Virus record (IMG/VR): IMGVR_UViG_3300017963_000792
Location: 1 to 22,118 of that record
DNA: 22,118 nt
Source of the DNA: a virus
Strand: one strand, 5' to 3'
The notes below the pieces were generated by a model. It had not been told where the DNA came from. It ran no database searches and saw nothing but the letters and a program-made list of their open reading frames with translations. The stretch's first letter is position 1, and every line of letters starts with the position of its first letter. Shown piece after piece: positions 1 through 7,706 of this stretch. The translations under genes and the position numbers were made by a program.

Positions 1-540
1 CCCTGATCATCAAAATCAATATGAGTCAAATAACCGCTACCGTCGACCGAATATGTATGGAGTCCGCCCGCACCATTTGCAAGGTAGATAAAGTTACCGT
101 CACCCCAGACGCCGCGTGCAGTATCGCCCTGATCATCAAAATCAATATGAGTCAAATAACCGCTACCGTCGACCGAATATGTATGGAGTCCGCCCGCACC
201 ATTAGCAAGATAAATAAAGTTGCCATCACCCCAAACGCCATAGGCCGCATCGCCCTGATAGTCTGAATCAATCCAAGTCAAATAACCACTACCATCGACT
301 GAATAGGTGTGGAGTCCGCCGCCCCCATTAGCAAGATAAATAAAGTTACCGTCACCCCAAACGCCTACGGCATTATCGCCTTGATCGTCTGAGTCGATAT
401 GGGTAAGATTTCCACTACCGTCGACCGAATAGGTATGAATTCCGCCGGAAAAATTAGCAAGATAAATGAAGTTACCGTCGCCCCAGACGACGGTTGCCGA
501 ATCTCCCTGATCGTCTGAGTCGATATGAGTTAAAATTCCA
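1..540. repeat. Tandem 126-bp coding repeats (propeller blades)
   Basis: Repeat units start near 1, 127, 253, 379 and 505, each exactly 126 bp (42 codons) apart, and continue beyond the left edge. The units at 1-126 and 127-252 are identical over their first 77 bases, while the other units differ more, mostly at silent or mildly changed codons. This pattern points to recent duplication or gene conversion among blades of the adhesin-like gene. Confidence 0.9.
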
Positions 541-1502
541 ACGGGTTTAGTCAAAAGAATTTCACTTGCCGCCTGACTCGCGGTATGCTCATGGTAATAA
601 TTATTTGAAACCCCGGACCATTCTGCCGGATCAAAATCGGTTGGGAAACCTTGGATTTCTGTATCGGCTTGCGCCTGATTTATTAACAGATATTCGGGCT
701 GTAATTTTGTAATCGCCGTTGCGTCTGTTTGGGTTGCGACAATCTTGGCGTTATAAATAGTCCCGCCATACTTGGTATTGTCATTAGTATAGGCCAACCG
801 ATAATAATAACCATTGGTCGGCGTAAAGGCGGACGATTCGTAAAAATCGACCGCTTCATTGGTAAAAGATACAATGGAGTTTGTAACGGTTGACGGGCTT
901 GAAAATGCGGCGTCGGATGATTCCTGCAAAGCGACCCGGCTTGTGTCCATGTCATTTTCGTTTACTGCCGTAAATTGCAAGGTAAAGGTCGGGGTCGGGT
1001 CCCATTTGGCCGATTCGTATTTCCAATACTTCGGCTCGCTCAACGGTTCGTAGGTTTCAGCGCTTGCAACCGTATTCCATACCTGATATGCACCGACTTC
1101 TATTTGGGTTTGGGTTGCGGTAATGTCGGTTGCGGATTGGAGAATTATTATTTTGGCTGAATATACGGTTAATTGCGTGTTGCCCGAAGCATAAGCTAAA
1201 CCATAATAAAAATATGATGAATGCAAGGTAAATGAATTCGACCGAATCCTTGTTTTTGTTGTTGTTCCTTGCGGGACCCCAAGGGTTGTTAGCTGACTCG
1301 AATTTGTTCTAGTAGTCGTGTCATAAGCGCGTAAACTGATAGCGACAAGACCGGCATAGGTATTTGTTGCAACTACCTCAAGATAAGCCGTGGCCCCATT
1401 ATAGTCGCTTGGGTCAATATAAACAAACTCCTCGTCGTTTTCGGTCGTCGTAGGCGCCCAAGGATTGTTGAACATATTTATTTCTTGTCGAACATCAACC
1501 AT
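1..1502 (-). CDS. Putative tail adhesin with C-terminal beta-propeller repeats (partial, runs off left edge)
   Basis: The frame is open from an ATG at 1502 to the window edge (500 codons, no stop seen), so the C-terminus is missing. The ATG follows directly on the TAG of the upstream gene, and GGAGAG lies nine bases before it. Residues 1 to about 315 are rich in Thr, Ser and Tyr and look like beta-sandwich domains; two parts resemble each other (each has a YY-x-LAY stretch followed by a segment ending in KI and an ATQT or SAT motif). From about residue 320 there are 42-residue repeats of the type VWGDGNFIYLAN...HTYSVDGSG.LTHID, which resemble LVIVD-type beta-propeller blades. The position at the distal end of the tail module and the repeat architecture suggest a receptor-binding or side-fibre protein exposed on the virion. 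That function is inference; a secreted or scaffold role is not excluded. Confidence in the reading frame is high, in the role moderate. Confidence 0.8.
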   Translation of the reverse strand, partial: MVDVRQEINMFNNPWAPTTTENDEEFVYIDPSDYNGATAYLEVVATNTYAGLVAISLRAYDTTTRTNSSQLTTLGVPQGTTTKTRIRSNSFTLHSSYFYYGLAYASGNTQLTVYSAKIIILQSATDITATQTQIEVGAYQVWNTVASAETYEPLSEPKYWKYESAKWDPTPTFTLQFTAVNENDMDTSRVALQESSDAAFSSPSTVTNSIVSFTNEAVDFYESSAFTPTNGYYYRLAYTNDNTKYGGTIYNAKIVATQTDATAITKLQPEYLLINQAQADTEIQGFPTDFDPAEWSGVSNNYYHEHTASQAASEILLTKPVGILTHIDSDDQGDSATVVWGDGNFIYLANFSGGIHTYSVDGSGNLTHIDSDDQGDNAVGVWGDGNFIYLANGGGGLHTYSVDGSGYLTWIDSDYQGDAAYGVWGDGNFIYLANGAGGLHTYSVDGSGYLTHIDFDDQGDTARGVWGDGNFIYLANGAGGLHTYSVDGSGYLTHIDFDDQ

Positions 1503-1952
1503 CTATTGCCACTCTCCGGTATTCTGTTTGATGATATTTTCGACGGCATTGCGCTGATTGGGCGCTAACTCCAATTCGGTTACTCCGTCGGCTTCAACCG
1601 GAACCATGTAAATAAGGTCTTGAACGTCCGGGCCGAATGTCCCGCTTGAACCGTAGGTTAGCATAAATTTTATGCCGGTTTGTTGTTCAAGAAATGGTAG
1701 CCATTCCCAAACGTCCTTAATTACATAAGTGTTTCCCGGTATCCCAATAACCGGGTCCTGCGCGCCCGCATCAGCCATTAGTAAATCAACGGCGGCTATT
1801 TGTTCCGCCGTTAAGTCGTCCGAAAATTTAATGTAAGTATGCAAAGCGGTGGTCGTAATGCTTGGCCAATAGCCGGTGTCCCGATGAATTTTGTTCGCAA
1901 GGTTCCAACCATAACCGTCCGGCAACGGGTCGTAAGTTAATGTAGTCGGCAT
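1503..1952 (-). CDS. Hypothetical tail-module protein, 149 aa
   Basis: I do not recognise this family. The ATG at 1952 has a clear AGGGGGC ribosome binding site four bases upstream, and the gene ends in TAG immediately before the ATG of the adhesin-like gene, so the two are probably translationally coupled. The protein has no signal peptide or membrane segment. It is acidic, with Trp and aromatic clusters (for example DVWEWLPFLEQQTG near residue 80) and a C-terminal helix-like segment rich in Asn and Gln (PNQRNAVENIIKQNTGEW). Being directly upstream of a putative receptor-binding protein, it could be a small structural partner or a fibre-assembly chaperone, but this rests on position only. 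Confidence 0.7.
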   Translation of the reverse strand: MPTTLTYDPLPDGYGWNLANKIHRDTGYWPSITTTALHTYIKFSDDLTAEQIAAVDLLMADAGAQDPVIGIPGNTYVIKDVWEWLPFLEQQTGIKFMLTYGSSGTFGPDVQDLIYMVPVEADGVTELELAPNQRNAVENIIKQNTGEWQ

Positions 1953-1986
1953 TTTGCCCCCTTTTAAAATTTAAAATAAAAAACCC

Positions 1987-2430
1987 TCAATCTATAACAG
2001 GCCGCATCCCAACCGGCGCAACCGGGGCCGGGTAAAATCTTAAACCAAAAGTTGCCCCCGCTTGCGCAAACGTAGGGTCGTCCGACCATCCAAATTCGGA
2101 TTCCGCGACGTCTTGCCAAGTTGCCCCGTCTTCGGCCAAGGCTTGAATAACCGCTTTAAGGCCGACAAAATAAGACCCCTTTTCGGTAAAAGTGAATTGA
2201 TATTCTAGGGCTTCGGTTTCGCCGATTAGCGCCGGGTTTGCTTTGTCCGGGTCGGTTTTGGCGTTTGCAAGATAGGCCCGATATATAAGCCGTTCGCCGG
2301 TATCAAGCTGATATGCAACCGCGTCCCAAGCAACGGTTGCTTGATTGGCTGCAATCCAATTTTGCGCCATTGAAAGCCCGGCAAACGCAAAGATAAAAAT
2401 AATCGTCATAATACTAATTTTGGTTTTCAT
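1987..2430 (-). CDS. Secreted FnIII-like protein with Sec signal peptide, 147 aa
   Basis: I chose the ATG at 2430 because AGGGGG sits five bases upstream; the frame is open further up but lacks a binding site there. The first 21 residues form a Sec signal peptide: a KTK-type basic start, a hydrophobic core (IMTIIFIFAFAGL) and a likely cleavage at SMA/QN. There is no lipobox cysteine. The mature part begins with an ATVAWDAV motif and continues with alternating beta segments (YRAYLAN, YFVGLKAV) ending in GLRFYPAPVAP, which resembles a single fibronectin type III-like domain. Export of a protein from inside a tail operon is unusual: it could act on the host envelope or surface (for example superinfection exclusion or adhesion). 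No function is established. Downstream lies only a short AT-rich spacer. Confidence 0.72.
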   Translation of the reverse strand: MKTKISIMTIIFIFAFAGLSMAQNWIAANQATVAWDAVAYQLDTGERLIYRAYLANAKTDPDKANPALIGETEALEYQFTFTEKGSYFVGLKAVIQALAEDGATWQDVAESEFGWSDDPTFAQAGATFGLRFYPAPVAPVGMRPVID

Positions 2431-2452
2431 ATTGCCCCCTATTTTCAGTTGA

Positions 2453-3049
2453 TTAGTTTTTGTTTTTGCCTGAAATACCTTCAATCAATAACCGTGCGTC
2501 CGCGCCGCCGGTAATTTCATTAATTACAAGTTCGCGTTCGCGCCGGGGAAGCGACAAAATAAATTCAAGCGTTTGTTGGCCGACGCCCCGGTTTACGATT
2601 ATGTCGATACCCGCCAAGCGCCGCGCCTTAAATAACCATGATTCCGATTCGAGCGCCGCGCGCTTTTCCGGGTCAAGGCGCGGAAATAACTCTTTTAGCT
2701 TTACCGCCGCCGATACAAAGCAAACCAGTTCGCGCCGCATTTCTGAAATTTGCACCTTATAGGCCGCGACCGCCCGACCCGCGTTAGCAAGCGCGATTTT
2801 ATGCCTTACTTTTTGCCGCTTTGTAAAACAGATAAACCGCCGCCAACGCAAGGCCGCAACTTCCAATTCGGCCAATTCTAAATTTTCCCCAAGGCCGATT
2901 AAATCACGATTGCGGTTGTCAATTTCGCGCAAGCATTGTTTATATTTGGCCCAATCGTCGCCTTGGCTTCGGATAATAAAATTTTCAATTTGGAATTCTG
3001 AATGAAATTGTTGGTAATCGACCAAAAGCCTTTTAATGTCGTTTTTCAT
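2453..3049 (-). CDS. Hypothetical alpha-helical protein, 198 aa
   Basis: The start is set at the ATG at 3049, which overlaps the TGA of the upstream 757-residue gene (ATGA), indicating translational coupling; a longer frame with a TTG at 3112 lacks a binding site and would overlap the neighbour by 67 bases. The protein is almost entirely helical and strongly charged, with leucine-rich heptad-like stretches (about residues 45-75) followed by a basic, aromatic patch (WRRFICFTKRQKVRHK, about residues 68-83) and a C-terminal part with RRERELVINEI. There is no signal peptide, and the hydrophobic stretches are too short or interrupted for clear membrane spans. I do not recognise the family. Its place between the peptidase/propeller protein and the secreted protein suggests a tail-tip accessory or assembly role, by position only. 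Confidence 0.7.
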   Translation of the reverse strand: MKNDIKRLLVDYQQFHSEFQIENFIIRSQGDDWAKYKQCLREIDNRNRDLIGLGENLELAELEVAALRWRRFICFTKRQKVRHKIALANAGRAVAAYKVQISEMRRELVCFVSAAVKLKELFPRLDPEKRAALESESWLFKARRLAGIDIIVNRGVGQQTLEFILSLPRRERELVINEITGGADARLLIEGISGKNKN

Positions 3050-5319
3050 TTTGAAGTACCCGCCCCAAATCTGCCGAAATTCCTGTTTGGCGTTTCCCCA
3101 ATTAAAAGCCAAGTGTCGGTATTTTGTTTATATTGTTGGTGTTGTTCATATACGCCCCAAGCCGGGTAATTTGTCGCCCAAACGTAAGCGTAATTGGATA
3201 CCCCCAAGCTTGGCCGCTTGCCGTTTGAATTGGCAAACCAAGATTGCTTGGACGTCCAAATATTCAAATCGGCATTGTATTCGTCAAGGCGGCTTGTATA
3301 TTCAACCGTGGTCCGTCCGCCGAAGGCGTAACCCTTATTGGACCCAATTGAAAAATTTGCCCCAAAGCCCGACCATGCGACGGCCCCCGAAGCTTTGGTT
3401 TGATAGCTGTTTGTTGTCGGGTCATAAGCTTTTAAAGTGTCAACAAAATTCGCCGGGTCGTATTCGTTCCAACTGTTAAGGTTTACCGGATTGCCGCCGA
3501 AAATATAAGCCAATTCGTTCAACGTCCAATAAGCCGTTCGCGCGCTTTTATACCCCGCCTTGCTTTCGTAGCTGTCGCTTATATCGTTATAGCGGTCATG
3601 TGTTGAATAGACTTCGCAAAGCGGTTCAATATTATTTTCTTGCCATTGGGTCCCGCCGATTAAATGGGTATGGCCATTGATATAAAACCCGGCCATATCT
3701 GACCGCTTTTCATTTGGAACCGCTTGCCGGTCGGTCCAAGAAAAAGCCGCTTTATCATAGCGATGGGCGTTATCGACTACTTCGTGAAAAGTGTTATATG
3801 GATAGGGTTGCGCAAGGCTTGCGGGCGGCTGAACCGTTCTGGCGGGCTTGCTTCCGCCGAAAACCCAATAGGACGATATTTGATTTGACGAATAGCCGAC
3901 ATATTCCCTTGACCAATAGCCGTCGTTTGGGTAACTAACCGGCAAAACGTATGCCAATTCTTGCCAAGAATCGGTATTGCCCTTGTATTGGTAATGGTTA
4001 GGCAACGCCGCCGCTTCAATCGGCGGGCCATAATCCAAAAGGCAATCGTGGTATCCAAAAAATATATAGTAGTCACGGAAGCAAGCCGCCGGGTTTGACC
4101 GAAAGCCGACGACCTTTGGTTGATTAAAATCTTGCCCTTCAAATTTGATAACGACTTCGTCGCCGTCGGTAAACGCGGTGGAATTACAAAATTGGTATTC
4201 AATGGGAACCGCCGTTAATTTCGTCGATACGGTTTGCCAATCTTGCCCTGCGCGCTGATAATCTAAAAAGCGATATGGAAGGCTTGACGCTTGCCGGACT
4301 TCGTCAAAACGATTATCTAAAATCAGCGTCCCCCGATTTACCGTTTGAATCATTAAAACCGCATGGTTGGCAACCGTCGTGCCTTCGACCGCAACAATTG
4401 CCATTTGTAAATTTTTTACCGGGTATCCCGCGTTAATTAGTTCTTGCATTTTGGTCAAGGCGAAGTCCTCGCAATCGCCCCTTTGCCCGGTGGTCATTAT
4501 GTCCCAATAGTCCCCGGCCCCGTACCCGCTTAAATCTGTTTCGTATTCATGCGCCGCGTTAACGTTTGCGTTGGTTTGTTTTATGGTTTCAAATTGCGCG
4601 TCTGAAATAAACGTTGGCGCGCCCGGTTCGGTATTGGTGCAAGTTGGGTGCGTCGGGTTGCGACTGCAAAAATCAGTAAATTGCGGCCAAACCGTCGGTT
4701 TGCAATCGCTAAAGGTCTGGCCCTGATTGACGGGAAGGTTTTGTTGACTGGAAAACTCCGGTTCTAGGCAAATATCGCAAGTGTCGTTTTCATAATCCAT
4801 AGAATCCGAAATTATAGTCCCATATCGGTAAATCGGATCAAACTTTTGCCAACCCGGCAACATACATTTATTTAAAAACGTCACCCAAGGCCCAAGACCC
4901 AACGACGGGGTTATTTGACCGTCGCGGGCTTGATTCCAAGCCGCGCCGCCGTTATAACCGGCGACAATGTTAACCTTTGACGGGCTTTCATATTCGCCCG
5001 GTATTTCCAAAATGCCGACGTCGCCGGTTAGTCCTTCGGTCCCGTCAATGGACCAAGTGTAAATGGTTGGGTCCGCCGGAAACTGACTATTTAAAATCGC
5101 AACGCGTCTTTCAAGGGCCGCGATTTGAAGGCCAACAATGTTTTTGTCAAATCTTTCTTCGGGCGTTGTTTCCGGCATGGCGTCATATTCGTTTTGAAGT
5201 TCCGCAATTTTTTCGTTTAGGACTTCAATGCGCGCTTCATTTTCGGCGCGGCCCCCATATTTCAATGTAATTTGGTAATAACCCTGTCCAAAATCTGATA
5301 TAACGGTTCCTTTTCCCAT
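3046..5319 (-). CDS. Tail protein with transglutaminase-like cysteine peptidase (C93-like) and Kelch propeller, 757 aa
   Basis: The ATG at 5319 has GAAGG seven bases upstream and lies four bases after the preceding stop. Domains, by eye: residues 1-25 a small beta segment (GTVISDFGQGYYQITLKY) of a type seen in phage tail hub proteins; 26-80 a coiled coil; 110-230 a linker with six cysteines (C152, C181, C184, C206, C218, C227); about 240-360 a bacterial transglutaminase-like cysteine peptidase domain with the hallmark GDCEDFA (C283), NHAVL (H319) and LILDNRFDEV (D335) forming the Cys-His-Asp triad; about 430-755 Kelch-like blades (YWVFGG, AYIFGG, GYAFGG, each followed by a Y-x-x-x-x-N-x-W/Y type segment). 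The peptidase may cleave cell-wall peptides or host surface protein during entry, filling the role that NlpC/P60 domains have in lambda-type tails; the propeller probably binds a surface ligand. Roles are inferred; the domain calls are fairly secure. Confidence 0.85.
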   Translation of the reverse strand: MGKGTVISDFGQGYYQITLKYGGRAENEARIEVLNEKIAELQNEYDAMPETTPEERFDKNIVGLQIAALERRVAILNSQFPADPTIYTWSIDGTEGLTGDVGILEIPGEYESPSKVNIVAGYNGGAAWNQARDGQITPSLGLGPWVTFLNKCMLPGWQKFDPIYRYGTIISDSMDYENDTCDICLEPEFSSQQNLPVNQGQTFSDCKPTVWPQFTDFCSRNPTHPTCTNTEPGAPTFISDAQFETIKQTNANVNAAHEYETDLSGYGAGDYWDIMTTGQRGDCEDFALTKMQELINAGYPVKNLQMAIVAVEGTTVANHAVLMIQTVNRGTLILDNRFDEVRQASSLPYRFLDYQRAGQDWQTVSTKLTAVPIEYQFCNSTAFTDGDEVVIKFEGQDFNQPKVVGFRSNPAACFRDYYIFFGYHDCLLDYGPPIEAAALPNHYQYKGNTDSWQELAYVLPVSYPNDGYWSREYVGYSSNQISSYWVFGGSKPARTVQPPASLAQPYPYNTFHEVVDNAHRYDKAAFSWTDRQAVPNEKRSDMAGFYINGHTHLIGGTQWQENNIEPLCEVYSTHDRYNDISDSYESKAGYKSARTAYWTLNELAYIFGGNPVNLNSWNEYDPANFVDTLKAYDPTTNSYQTKASGAVAWSGFGANFSIGSNKGYAFGGRTTVEYTSRLDEYNADLNIWTSKQSWFANSNGKRPSLGVSNYAYVWATNYPAWGVYEQHQQYKQNTDTWLLIGETPNRNFGRFGAGTSK

Positions 5320-5322
5320 TGC

Positions 5323-6855
5323 CTAACCTTCGCGGACTTCCATCACTATTGCGACCGCGTTGACTTGGTAAATAATATAATCAACCGTAAATTCATCATT
5401 ACCCGTCCGGCAAACGTCGCCGGGGTTCAAAAAGGGGTCAACGTGCGCAAATCTATGAACCAAATTCCCGCTTTGAACGCTTCTATAAACCGAATTTTCG
5501 ACGGTCGCAATTTGGGTCGCAAACGTTTCGATCTTGGTCCCCGATAAACTGATTGCCCGCCTTGTCGGCCCTTCGTCGGTTCTTATTTCTTCAAGCGTTA
5601 CCCTTAAAATTTCTTCGGTAAATTCAACCGTGCCGTCGATTTCATACCCAAGCGTAATTACCAATTCTCCGTTTGCCCGGTCGGATATTTGACCGGCATA
5701 TTCAAAGCCGGGAACAACCGCGCTAACATAAGTTGGGTTGCCGCTTCGCTTGCGCGCTTGAAAACTGGATATTGGAATTTGAATATCAGTTGTCCCGTCC
5801 GCCGCCCCGGTTACGGTTAAATAAAAACGTTGAATAGCTTTGTTTTTATTTAACGCAATCCAAGTCGACCAGTTAAAAACGGTCATTGCGTCGCCGATTT
5901 GAATCGATTCGGCGGTTTCGGCTAATATTTCAATGGCGGAAACGAATTCGGAAACGGTCAAATTTTCGGCGACGTCTATTTCAATAGAAGGCGTCGCGGC
6001 GGTAAATTCGGAAACCGCGATATATTCGTTTATCGACGGTTCGATAAGCGTTTCAATTTCAACAGTAAAGTTTTCGGAAACCGCAAGATCGTTGCCCGCT
6101 TGTGGTGCATGAAATAAGCTATAAACATCGGCGGCAACGTTTTCGGAAACTGCGATATTGTCGCCGTTGTTAACGTGCCGGTCAAGGTCGACGGCAACGT
6201 TTTCAATTAGCGCAATGTCTTGACCCGCTTGCAACTCGCCGATAAAATCCATCGTTAGGAAGGTTGATTCTGAAACCGCCAAATTGTCGACAACATTCGG
6301 AATAACTTGAATTTCATATGTAACTTGAAGTTCGGCGGAAAGCGCCGAGTCATAATCCCTTGACCTTCCAGACCTTTCGGCCCCGGAACTAGATGAATTG
6401 TCAACCAAATGAATCGTTAAGTCTTGGCCCGACGCCCAACCCGCGCGGTCAATATGCGTTTGAAGCGCTGAAACAAGGCTTGGCGAATCGTACCAATTTC
6501 CCGCCGTCCAACCCTCAACGGCATTCCAAGCGGTCGCGGATTGTAAACTTCTGCCAACTAAGTCGGCCCCGCTAGATATTGCAGTTGTATCGTCCGCATC
6601 CTCAAAATGAATGTTTAGGTTGCAAATTGTCGCCGTCGTCGTAAAAGCGCAATATATTTTTAAGATCGCCGCCGATATAGTCGCGTTTTTCGGTATGGTA
6701 ACGCTTTGAAACCTAAAAAAAGTATGCCACTCGAAACCCGAACCGGTGCTTCCAATAATTAGCGAATCACCAGAGTTGGAAAAATTCCCACCGGTGGGAG
6801 TCCGCGCATAACCGTCGTCGGCGTTGGCTATTATTTCAAACGTTGCGTCGGTCAT
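5323..6855 (-). CDS. Modular tail-tip protein: jelly-roll domain, AVSEN repeats and hub-like C-terminus, 510 aa
   Basis: Residues 1 to about 182 look like a DNRLRE/carbohydrate-binding jelly roll (DDGYARTPTGGNFSNSGDSL, HTFFRF, IPKNATISAAILKIY, ending ELQVTYEI). Residues 190 to about 325 hold seven degenerate repeats of about 19-23 residues centred on (N/D)(L/I)AVSEN, starting near 191, 213, 233, 256, 278, 298 and 317. Residues 330-510 form a compact domain with RAISLSGTKIE, FLNPGDVC and VMEVREG near the end, resembling C-terminal parts of phage tail/baseplate hub proteins. The gene begins four bases after the stop of the 168-residue gene; GGCGGCCT is the nearest G-rich stretch before the start. 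A plausible role is a tail-tip hub or fibre-anchoring protein that also binds glycans. The repeats may be a spacer or stalk. No catalytic motif was seen. Confidence 0.78.
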   Translation of the reverse strand: MTDATFEIIANADDGYARTPTGGNFSNSGDSLIIGSTGSGFEWHTFFRFQSVTIPKNATISAAILKIYCAFTTTATICNLNIHFEDADDTTAISSGADLVGRSLQSATAWNAVEGWTAGNWYDSPSLVSALQTHIDRAGWASGQDLTIHLVDNSSSSGAERSGRSRDYDSALSAELQVTYEIQVIPNVVDNLAVSESTFLTMDFIGELQAGQDIALIENVAVDLDRHVNNGDNIAVSENVAADVYSLFHAPQAGNDLAVSENFTVEIETLIEPSINEYIAVSEFTAATPSIEIDVAENLTVSEFVSAIEILAETAESIQIGDAMTVFNWSTWIALNKNKAIQRFYLTVTGAADGTTDIQIPISSFQARKRSGNPTYVSAVVPGFEYAGQISDRANGELVITLGYEIDGTVEFTEEILRVTLEEIRTDEGPTRRAISLSGTKIETFATQIATVENSVYRSVQSGNLVHRFAHVDPFLNPGDVCRTGNDEFTVDYIIYQVNAVAIVMEVREG

Positions 6856-6858
6856 TTG

Positions 6859-7365
6859 TTAGGCCGCCGATAAAGTGATTTCAATCTTAACTTTTAAAAC
6901 GCTTCCGTTGATAACCGTTTCGGGCGATGAAAATTGACTTTCACAAAAAAGGACGCCGCCGCCCGCCGCGTCGCCCTTGGTGGTCGGCGCGGACCCGCCG
7001 CCAAAAAGCGCCGCCCCATATATGGTTTTTGACGCATTGAAAGTAAAACTTGCGCGGTTTGCGCTATTGTCGACAACCGCGCCGGAAACCGTCCCGCCTT
7101 GCCAACCGGGCCGCGCCGTTTCTTCATATGCCGTGCATTCGGTAAAGCCGGGCGTCGCGTAGTTGTCCCCGGCGGCGGGCGTATGGTCGTCTTCAAACGG
7201 CGCAACATACCAGTTTGCAATTTGCGTCCCGCCGTTTATGGCGGAATCTAAAAAATGGTTGCGGCCTTCCAAGGTGCAAAGATTTTTATCGTTCCATTGA
7301 TTAATCAAAAGGCCGTCAAGCCAATGTTGCCAATGCCAGATTGAACCAATATTTAAATTGTTCAT
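6859..7365 (-). CDS. Putative virion structural protein, 168 aa
   Basis: The ATG overlaps the previous stop as ATGA at 7365-7362, with AAGGAAGG upstream, so it is coupled to the 114-residue gene. The sequence has the look of a widespread uncharacterised phage family: an N-terminal WHWQHWLDG segment, then EGRNHFLDSAINGGTQ, a WYVAPFEDDHTPAAGD stretch, EC.AYEETARPGW and a C-terminal beta part (NSANRASFTFNA, IYGAALFGG, LKVKIEITLSAA). I recall such proteins being encoded just after tape measure genes next to tail-tip proteins, and call it structural on that basis. No enzyme motif, signal peptide or membrane segment is visible. Confidence 0.72.
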   Translation of the reverse strand: MNNLNIGSIWHWQHWLDGLLINQWNDKNLCTLEGRNHFLDSAINGGTQIANWYVAPFEDDHTPAAGDNYATPGFTECTAYEETARPGWQGGTVSGAVVDNSANRASFTFNASKTIYGAALFGGGSAPTTKGDAAGGGVLFCESQFSSPETVINGSVLKVKIEITLSAA

Positions 7366-7706
7366 TCCGCGCCTTCCTTTACCAAAAAGGTCATTTTTAG
7401 CCGCCCGCCGTCAATTTTAATTTCTGAAATGGCCCCGGTAAAAAAGCCTTCCCGGCAAGCAATATTTAAAAGCGTTTCGTTGCGGGACATATACCAAAGA
7501 TTATCGGCGGTCGTTTCGTCAATAAACGCTTCAATTTTTAAAGCCCGGTCCCCGTCACTAAAACCCCTATGGTCCAAGACCGCGCCGCCGTCCAATGTCG
7601 CGGTCCGCGAAACTCGCGGCGGCGTATCCCTAAAGGCCGACGTTGGCAATTCTTCAAAAACGACCCCGTCAATTGTCTTGCTTTCGATTGTCGTTATGCT
7701 AACCAT
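7362..7706 (-). CDS. Small tail protein following the tape measure gene, 114 aa
   Basis: The ATG at 7706 abuts the TAA of the tape measure gene, and the GGGGGGC that serves as its binding site lies inside the end of that gene. The protein is mostly beta in character (TTIESKTIDGVVFEELP, RALKIEAFID, AISEIKIDGGRLKMTFLV). Its slot directly after the tape measure protein matches that of lambda gpM or of small distal-tail proteins, but I see no sequence motif that proves homology. Likely a minor tail or tail-tip initiator component. Confidence 0.65.
   Translation of the reverse strand: MVSITTIESKTIDGVVFEELPTSAFRDTPPRVSRTATLDGGAVLDHRGFSDGDRALKIEAFIDETTADNLWYMSRNETLLNIACREGFFTGAISEIKIDGGRLKMTFLVKEGAE

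Noticed and set aside
21-266. Plus-strand open frame with an internal repeat
   Set aside because: It is the antisense of the propeller repeats of the minus-strand adhesin gene; its own repeat is a by-product of the 126-bp units and it has no binding site.
1-540. Regular direct repeats as a CRISPR-like array
   Set aside because: Units are 126 bp, contiguous, in frame and coding; no spacer structure.
1953-1986. AT-rich inverted repeat between two tail-tip genes as terminator or promoter
   Set aside because: Only A/T pairing in a 34-base spacer that also holds the binding site of the next gene; too weak to support.
3049-3112. Longer start (TTG at 3112) for the 198-residue helical protein
   Set aside because: No binding site and a 67-base overlap; the ATGA overlap at 3049 is the normal coupling arrangement.
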